Assembly: GCA_009792885.1 (NCBI GenBank)
Contig: WMCF01000007.1
Location: 9,029,995 to 9,093,994 of the forward strand
DNA: 64,000 nt
Direction of reading: 5' to 3'
From: Eremophila alpestris peregrina
Taxonomy: Eukaryota; Chordata; Aves; Passeriformes; Alaudidae
Part shown: positions 52,701 through 61,700 of the stretch, in pieces
How the letters are laid out: every line of letters starts with the position of its first letter
How positions within the stretch are numbered: position 1 is the stretch's first letter
Translations under genes and position numbers: made by a program
Notes under the pieces: generated by a model
The model's database searches: none
What the model was told of the DNA's origin: nothing
The model's input: only the letters and a program-made list of their open reading frames with translations

Positions 52701-55700
52701 GTCAGAGGTTTTAGTTAGCAGATAGCATTTTGTTCTTGCTACTCAAGCCATAAGCCTAGACATCCTTGATTCCTCTAGCCCCCTCAAAATGAGATGTCTC
52801 TGCCTCTTTTAAAAGAGGCAAGGGACCATTTTTCTCTCCTCTCCTCTAACAAACTGTGGTTGAAAGGGCAAAGGCCAGGAGGGAGCCTGCAATCGCTGCT
52901 GGGGCAGGAGTCAGGGCTGCCTTTGCCTGTGCCAGGAATCCTTTCCCTCTGTGGGACGACACCGGCAGCTCTGTCCCTGCAAAAGGACTTTGCTGCAGAG
53001 CCACTGATGCCAGTTTTGCCTCACAGGTGCTCTTCAAAGTGCTGGGCTGGACAGGCATCGTACTCCGACTGCAGGTGGAATAGGACTGGGCCTCTCAGTG
53101 TTAGCTGACTGACTTGCATTCCTAAGTAAGAAAGTTGATGATCTCACAGCTGTTCCCTCAGCCCCTCGTTGTGGATGCATGCATGCATTCTGCATTCTGC
53201 AGGACTCATTTCTATCTTAGTGTGCTTTCATTGCTGCTCGATTGTGGTTATTGGGAAAATCTTTGTATTTCAATTTTTGCATTAGTGTTGCATTATTACA
53301 GTTAGTTGCATTTAATTTTTCTTTATCCATAAAACCTGTTTTATTTTTCTGGAGGGACTAACAGAAGTGCTTGTGCAATCAAGAGATATATTTATTTATG
53401 CCACCTTTAAAACTACACTGTCCTAGTGCTTCAAAACAAGGCATGTCTCACCCAGGGGTAATTATTTTTATAGATACTATAGTTTGAGATTCACAATTGA
53501 AATTAACTTCTGCTGATTTAAATTTACTAGAGGTCTAAAGCAGATGAGAATTAGGATTACCAGGTGCAAACTACATTAAAACACAGAGGATAATCTAATG
53601 GCAGATCCTCAGATGTAGGACACTATCTTAATATCACGTAGTCTTCAAAGTGTATCAGCTTTTATTAGCCTCAGTGTTCTCCAAGTTTAAAAATAAAAAT
53701 GGATTGCAATTCACAGTGCAGAGAGCGTATTACAATATTACAGAATTGCCATTTTAATTTGAAGTGACTTTGTCAGATTAGAGGCTTTCTGATGGTGATG
53801 ACAAATTAAGGTCAATCTTATTGTTAAGGTAAACAACAACAATGAAAAATGGCAATTTCTTTTCCTCAAATCTGTAAAACAGCATTGTAGAGGGAGATCT
53901 GGAATGGCACAAGGACAAGCTCAATGTCCAGCTGCTTTCTATGTCTTTGACAATATATCCCCTGGCTATAATGTTGTGTTTCATGTTTTTTAAAAAAGAT
54001 TCACAATCCTTATTAATGCAAATTGCTACATACCATGGGAACAAATTAAGGTTTTAATTTCTCTTTTTAGTCATCTTATTTTGGTACTTTTAACTATCAC
54101 TGGGGCTTATGCTTTAGTGACATTTAGGATGTGGCAAGGAGATTTGAGTGATGTCAAAAGCAGATTGACCCTAATGAAATGTTGGGCAGAGCTTAAATAC
54201 ATATGTAGAGAAGGTTGAATAAAATAAGAGATGCAAATAATTTAGTAAAACCCACTTCAGAATAAAGGCAGCTGCATTCACTTGGTCCGCTGCATAGTCT
54301 GATAAATACGATAATTTTTACTTTCACTGCTAAACTAGTGTTTTAATGAGAGATTATTAAGCATCTGTTTCTTGAATATTTGAGTAAAACTGTTTATAAA
54401 ATAATTTACCTTAAGTCATCACACCTAAATATCAAGCTGATACATATATGAGAAATAAGAATAAAAATCCTAAATTTCACTTGTATCACAACAAATAACG
54501 ATTTTTACAACACCCTGACAGTTTCAACCTTTTCTTTTTCTTCACGTTTACATCTGAGTTGGAGCTCTACAAAATCTGCTTCCAAAGTACTGCAGATGAA
54601 AGGCAAAGGGAAAGAAAGCAGCTTATTTTAATTTAGCATTTCCACCCAGTGCAGGAGCCTGGACACTAGCAAGTACTCACCGAGGCTGCAATACAGGCAG
54701 TTAGCATAATTTTGCTGGAATTACGCTGTATTTACAGACTTCGACACTGGTGGGTGCTAACATTTTATTCCCCTGCGCGAGGCGTGCATCCAGTCACTTC
54801 TACCAGCGCTGCTGGGGCTGAGCGGCCTCCGCTCCGGCGCCAGCCAAGTCGGGCTTCGGTTTTGTTCCCTTTGGGTTTTAAGCAAAGAGAGAAAAATAGA
54901 AGCAAAAATATTTTTTTTACCTTGCGTGCTGTCTGTTGTGGGGCTTGTGTTCAGCTGCGTCTCAGTCGCAGAACACCTGCCGTTTTCTTCTGCTGCTAAT
55001 TGTGTGACAGGCTCATATCGCAATATGGCATCCAGATCATGGAAAAACTTCATGGTTTTAGTGACATCCCCAGAGTTGTGGGCATATTTAACCGTTCTGT
55101 ATTCGTACTTCAGGTTTTTGTACTTTGCACGGCACTGTTTCCAGTCCCTGCACACTCCCAACTCCTGTAACCTTTTAGCAATGTAGATGAATATTCCTTT
55201 ATTCCTCAGGGTGCCGTGCAGTTGCTTTCTGATATTTTTTTCTGACCAGACGCTTAACAAGGCTTTAACCTCCTCCTCAGTCCAATGCTTCCCTGCTCCA
55301 CTCTCCATGTTGAAAGTGACCTGGAAATGATTCACTATTTCTAGCCAAGATTTTGTTTCCTAGGAAACCAGACGGCTGGTTGTCAGTAAGCTCCGCCGCG
55401 ATGAAAGGATCTAGTTTTACTGGCTCAAGCTGCCTGAGGGGAGTAACTTGAGACACTGCCAAATAAGCAGGCTCGGCGCTGCAGCCCGGCGAGGGAAGCG
55501 GCTCCGCCGGCGGGGAGGGGAGACCTCGGCCGGGCCGGACCGGGCCGGGCCGGGGCTGCTGCGACTCTCCTTCGGGAGTCAGTGCGGGCACCAGGGTGTG
55601 AGAAGAGAGGCAAAAAGAGTCTGTTTCGTTCCTTAAAAAAAAACCCCAAACCCAACAAAATAAAGCAACATCACACACACATACACACACCCCCCTCCAT

Positions 55701-58700
55701 CTGGTGGCCTGGCCTCTGCCGGGAGGCCCCGGGCAGCCCCTGCTCCGAAGGGGGCACGCCTGCGGGACCCAGCCTTCCGCATAAGGGTCGCGTTTAGGAT
55801 CGCCCTGCCCTACAGCTTCACATCTCTGAGACACGTTTTTCTATATTAGTGATGTTTTAATAAAAGTCTGGCTTAGCTGGTAAAGTGGTGCAAGCATTGT
55901 GGTAATGAAACTGAGATCCCATGTCTTTTGTCAGTACTAAGTGAAAGATGTAATCCAACTCCTTGACCAGGGCCTTCCTTGGGGTGTCTGCTTCCCTCTT
56001 CCTAGTGATTCAGTTACTATTTAAAGAGACCATGGCAATATGAAAATGGAAATTTCCTGTAATATTAGCATTGCAATTACAAGTTGCTGAATGCAGTGCA
56101 TCAACCCTTAAGTCTTACTACCACTCTTCGTGTTTATAGGTGGAACATCTTCCTGAGTTAAAGTAAATGGCTTTAAGAATGTCCTCATCTCTGATTTTTT
56201 TTTTTTTTAAGAACTGTGTCACTGACAGGGTAAATTTGTTCAGATATGTGGGAAGTTTGGTTTGTTTTGCTTTCTGTAAGCAAGCGTTCTTTAAAATGTT
56301 TGCTTTACATCCAACTGGGACTAGTAACAAGTAAAGGGATTTTATGAACTGTGGAAAATTGGTAAATGAGCATGTCAGTTGTAGATTAGCATCCATTCTA
56401 TTGATTTCTGTGCCCAATTTCATTGTTGCTTATAATAAATAATTCCAGTGACTTCAAGTGGGTTAAACCAGTCCAGTGCACAAACAGGACATTAGTTGTC
56501 ATTCCCTTTTTAAGAAAAATACCTTTCCTATTCAGACATTATTATATATGAGAGTGACAGGAGCCCACTTGTCCACCAAAGTCCTGATGAGTATTACAAG
56601 CACAGGCAGGCACATAGCTGCAGTTTTGTTATAGTCAACACTGCCTTATTTCTGGAAGTCTTTTAAAGGGAGATGGAGCAGCCTGCACTATTTTCCACAA
56701 AAAAAGTCCAGTCTGCAAAGCAAACCTTTTCAGTGGTTAAGGACTGGATTACAAACCATGGGCAGGTGCACAGTGTTCTGCCTGCCTTGGGCAGGGCAGC
56801 ATCAGGGGATCTGGGGTACACCCAGGAGACCCAGCACAGAGGAAGGGCTGGGGAGGACAGGCAGCAGAACAGGGAAAACACATGTATTTCAGCTGAATCA
56901 GCTCTTCTGCTCTACAAAGCACAACCGCCCAGCCCGAGGCTGAAGTGCTGTAAGAAAAGTATTTCCATTTGCAGTGACACTTGTACATCAGACTTGTTTG
57001 CCTGAGTTCAGAAGCTGAGATGCCCAACATTAGGTTTATGCACTCAGATCCTTTCATCAGAGGGTCTGTGTAGCTTTTAGAGGTGTAAATGCTAGCTTGT
57101 CTGCCTAAGTGCAAAAATGCAAAAGCTTCTGCATAGGTGATCAGTGGAAAATCCATTCCCCTAAGCAACAACAACAGATTTTAGAAACATCTCACCATGC
57201 AAAGCAGAAGTAGAATAGAACCTGGTACTATTGCCTAGACTGTTATGCATCTAAAACTGGCTTTTCTGATTAAGCATCTCTTTTTATGTCATGCCTGTAC
57301 TGAAGCTGAAGTCCAGTAAGACCCTGAGCCAGTGCTATTAGTGGAAAGTCCACTGAATTTAGTGGGCACTAACCTTATGTGACTGTCTTAAAATAAAGCA
57401 TACCACAGGCAAGAAACCTCCAATTAACACAGCAATTATAAGTCTGCAAAATGAAACAACAAATAGGCCTACATTAAAATTCCATTAAAAAAACACCTAT
57501 CCATTGTATGTTAAAGTATTTCCTAATCATGTCAGTGCTTTATGTTAATTTTATTTGTTCATAGGGGCCAGGAGAGCGCTGGAATTGTGACTAGTGATGG
57601 CGAGTCATCTCAGGCATTCAAAGTGCACAAGGTAAAATGCAAGTAAATATTTTGTATTCTTAAGTGAGATGTATGTAAGTTAGTTTCTGCTAAGAAACAG
57701 TGTAGTTACAGAAAAAATAACACGTTTGATGGAGAAAAAGTAATATGTTTGATGGGCTATTTTGATTTTGTCAGTGAGAGTATCTAATTTTGTTTCATGT
57801 CTTGAGTGCATGTTTAGAAGAAACCTACCAACATTGTCCTGCTAGGCATTTCTCTGCATACAGTAGCAGACACACAGAAGTTACCCAGAGCATGCTAATA
57901 ATGTCACAAAAACTTTTTACCAAAGTCACCCTGCACCTCAGGTGACTCTGCAAATTTGGAAGAGCATTGATGCTCTTCTTGATCTTGATCTCAGAAAGAA
58001 AAAAAATACTGTTACAGACTATGCACAAGGAAACGAATGACTAAATCTTACATTAGTGAGACTCAAGGAAATAGCCAGTACTTTCTTGAGCCACACTAAT
58101 ATAAGTGTGGCAATATGTAGCAATAAAAAGAATCTAAGACAGAATGGAGGCCTGAGAAGGTCACACGGACTCTCTCTAGCTGAGACAATCACAGGGGATG
58201 TTACAAGACACTTAATGACCACAGCCTGAAAAGTATCTATTTTTAGTCAGGGAATAGATTGTTCCATGAAAATTCTTAGCACAAAAATGTAAATTGCTTT
58301 ATTTAAAAACAGGACTAAAGGGATCTGATATACCACTGTGACACGTACTCAGCTTCTTTCCCATGACTTTCAGGTTATTTGCCTTTTTCTTACAGTTCCA
58401 TTAATATTATATCAGCATTAAGCAGAAGAAGAGTAAGAACTTGAAAAGTCACCCAGAAAATAAAACCAAACAGAACCTTTTTTTCTTTCTCTCCCAAAGG
58501 GAATGGGTCTTATAAATCATGTCTTCAGTGCAGACAGCCTGAAGAAGTTGTACCCGTCAAACCTTGGTATTGGGCACACGAGGTACTCCACCTCAGGAAT
58601 TTCTGAGCTGCAGAACTGCCAGCCTTTTGTTGTAGAGACTCTTCATGGGAAGATTGCTGTGGCACACAATGGGGAGCTAACAAATGCTGCACAACTCAGA

Positions 58701-61700
58701 AGGAAGGTTAGTACCTCCTTTGGGGGATCTGGTATTATTTCTTTCTGAGAAAAGCAGAAACTAGCAATATGGTTGCTGTGACTTTTCCTTAATACCAAAC
58801 TGTTTAAGGTTATGAAAGTGCTCCCTAATCAAAATGGATCATTTTGGGGGAAAAATTCCTGTGGAGGCGATTCTGCCTTGATATCTCTTTCTGGATATGT
58901 TATAGGCAATTTCATATTTTCTCTTCTGTATTTTAAATTTCCTCCCAGAGATTTAGCACAAAGCTAATTAAATGGCCCAAACACGAATTTATGCCCTGAA
59001 TATTGATGGCATTAATATTGGTTGCATGCAGAGCAAAGGAATGAGATGAAAAAGGAACAATGTACTAGTGTAGAAGATTGTCCAACCGCATTTTACATAG
59101 TTGATTTGTTGGAAGAAACTTGGCATTATTATGCTGTGATCACTAAAACATTTGTTCATTGCACCAAGGTGTGGTTATGTTCAAATCTGAGCCGTGGGAT
59201 GTGAGATTGTTTTTATAATGCTGGCAACACTTTTGGTTTGTGTCTTAAAAGCTTATGAGGCATGGTGTGGGACTGTCAACCAGCTCTGACAGTGAACTGA
59301 TCACCCAGCTTCTGGCTTTCACCCCTCCGCTGGAGAACGATGACACGGCCGACTGGGTGGCAAGGTGAGCAGCATGGCTTCCCAGCCAACACCAGCCATT
59401 GAACCTCAGCATATGGAAATGCACACAGCTGTTCGTGGGACACACAGCTATGCTCACCTCTGTCTCGTTCCAGAATAAAAAACTTAATGAAGGAAACTCC
59501 AACTTCGTATTCATTGCTAATTATGCATAAAGACATAATCTACGCAGTTCGTGATCCATATGGGAATCGCCCGCTCTGCATCGGTCGCCTTATTCCAGTA
59601 GGGGACATGAATGGAAAAGGTAAACTATATATATGTGTGTATGTATGCATGAATCTCCATATGTATATGCACTGTGTGTGTGTGAAATCACTGATACAAG
59701 TAATTAGAGCTACACTTATTGAGATGTAAGTAGGCATATGTGATGCAAAAATCAGTTTTCACAAGTCAAAACAAAAAAAAAAGTTGGTAAGGAAAAAATA
59801 TCTGCAGGAAGTGTGCAAAATTCCATTCCCAGATACAGGGAATCTTAGTAGCCTAATAATAGCCACAGTTAGGCAGCCCAACTGTAATACAATTTAAATA
59901 ATTCTTACTGTTAAACAGGAAAGCAAAGATTAACAGAATCACAGAAGGGTTGGAAGGGAGCTCTGAAGGTCATTGATCTAAATCCTTGCTCTAGCCAGGC
60001 CACTTAAAATCAATTGCTCAGGACAATGTCTAGAAACAAGTCTGGTTTCTTCCTTTTTTCTCCTATTGTAAGGTGGGCAAAAAGTGCTGGATTACTTGTG
60101 ATGTCTCTCTGAATTCTAAGCAACCCAGTCACATCTAGTGACTGGACTATTATACAATCAGTTAATGGGAAAAATTCCTTGTGTTCCTGTTCAGCCTGCT
60201 AATCAACAATTTTCCATTAAGTGAGATTAAAATCTCTTCACTTGTTTAAAACTATAATAATTCAAAGGCAAAGCAGTGAATGCTTCCATATCTTCAGAAA
60301 ACTGAGTAATTTTAACCACAGGAAAAACTAGCAAGATTTTTTAAAGCGTACAGACATTCCTACCCTATGTGACACAATTAGAGCTTTCCTGTGGTTGACT
60401 CTTAAAACTCTCATTGGAATTCAGTCCAGCATCCATTGTAATCAAAAGCATCTATCAACTTATTTAGCATAGGAAAAGTAAGGAGTTTCTTGTGTGAACA
60501 AAAGTAATTATGTCTATCTAAAGTCACTGAACTAGAATTTGAAAAGTTTGAAATAATGCAGGGATAACAAAGGTAGTTACCTGAACTGTCTTTCTTCATG
60601 AGCTGTAAATACAATGCTGTTACTTCCACTTCTGCCTAGAACACGTTTATGATGTTTATTTTGTGGATTTGTTTGAGATTTTTTTAAATAATAGAGAGGT
60701 GGAAACAGTGGAATGCTATACTTTTTAGTTACAAATTACAATAGTATTTAATTGCACACTTGACAACCATAGCAAGCCAGCAAAAATGGGATTGTGGGGG
60801 ATCATGGTGGTAAAAACTGGGGACTCTAACTGAAATCTTTTATTTCAGGAAAAGATAACACTGAAACAGAAGGATGGGTTGTCTCTTCTGAATCCTGTAG
60901 CTTTTTGTCTATTGGTGCAGAGTAAGTGACCTGATTCTCACTTTGTCTGAAAGCTCTTCCTTAGGCAGTGATTAAACATTAAGTCCCAACTTGCCAAATA
61001 TAGTAATTATAACAACATGAAAGACACCAGGGTTTAATTTGCTGTGGAGGATGTTTTTGCTAGTCCTGGTTTTTGTCAGTGTATTTTCTCGAACTGATTG
61101 TTAAAAAAAAAGAATTAGGTGTGCAAAAAGTAACAGGAAAGACAACTACTATCACAAAGTAAATGCCTCTTACTTGTTGCATTATACCTGATTACCCATC
61201 TAACTTATTCATTTTGCCCTCATTTTCAGCAGCATAGTTGTTTTACAAAATAGTTCTTCACCTACAGAAAACTTACACTGGTAGCTCACAGGCTGAAATA
61301 ACTTGAGTTGTAGCATATGCTGTCTGGTAAGCTGGCCTCCTTGTTAGAAAAAAATTACTGTTTTCGGAAACTTCTTCAAAATTTCTATTAAGAAAAGCTC
61401 ACTATGTAGGCCAGTCAGCTGAATCCTGTGTGTTTTCAATAAAACAATTTTGTCTAAACTTCTGCTGTAGCTGCCTGTGACTGCTAGTATCTGCCCGGTG
61501 AATAAACACAGATTTGCTCACCTCTGATTTGTATCTCCAGAATATTTCAATATTTTGGGATAGATTTAGTTGTTAGAATAGCCACCTGAGGACTCACTAA
61601 AGGATATAGAAAAATGCTTAATAAGGTTAAACACTAATATAATATACCTAAACTATTCCATACTTAAACCTAACTATTCCATATTTCTGCAGATTTGAGA

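Noticed and set aside
55277..55834. 185-codon minus-strand frame in the CpG block upstream of the nested gene
   Set aside because: It is in a different frame from the Myb/SANT domain it overlaps and is Pro/Arg/Gly-rich; more likely 5' UTR or promoter, though an upstream ORF cannot be excluded.
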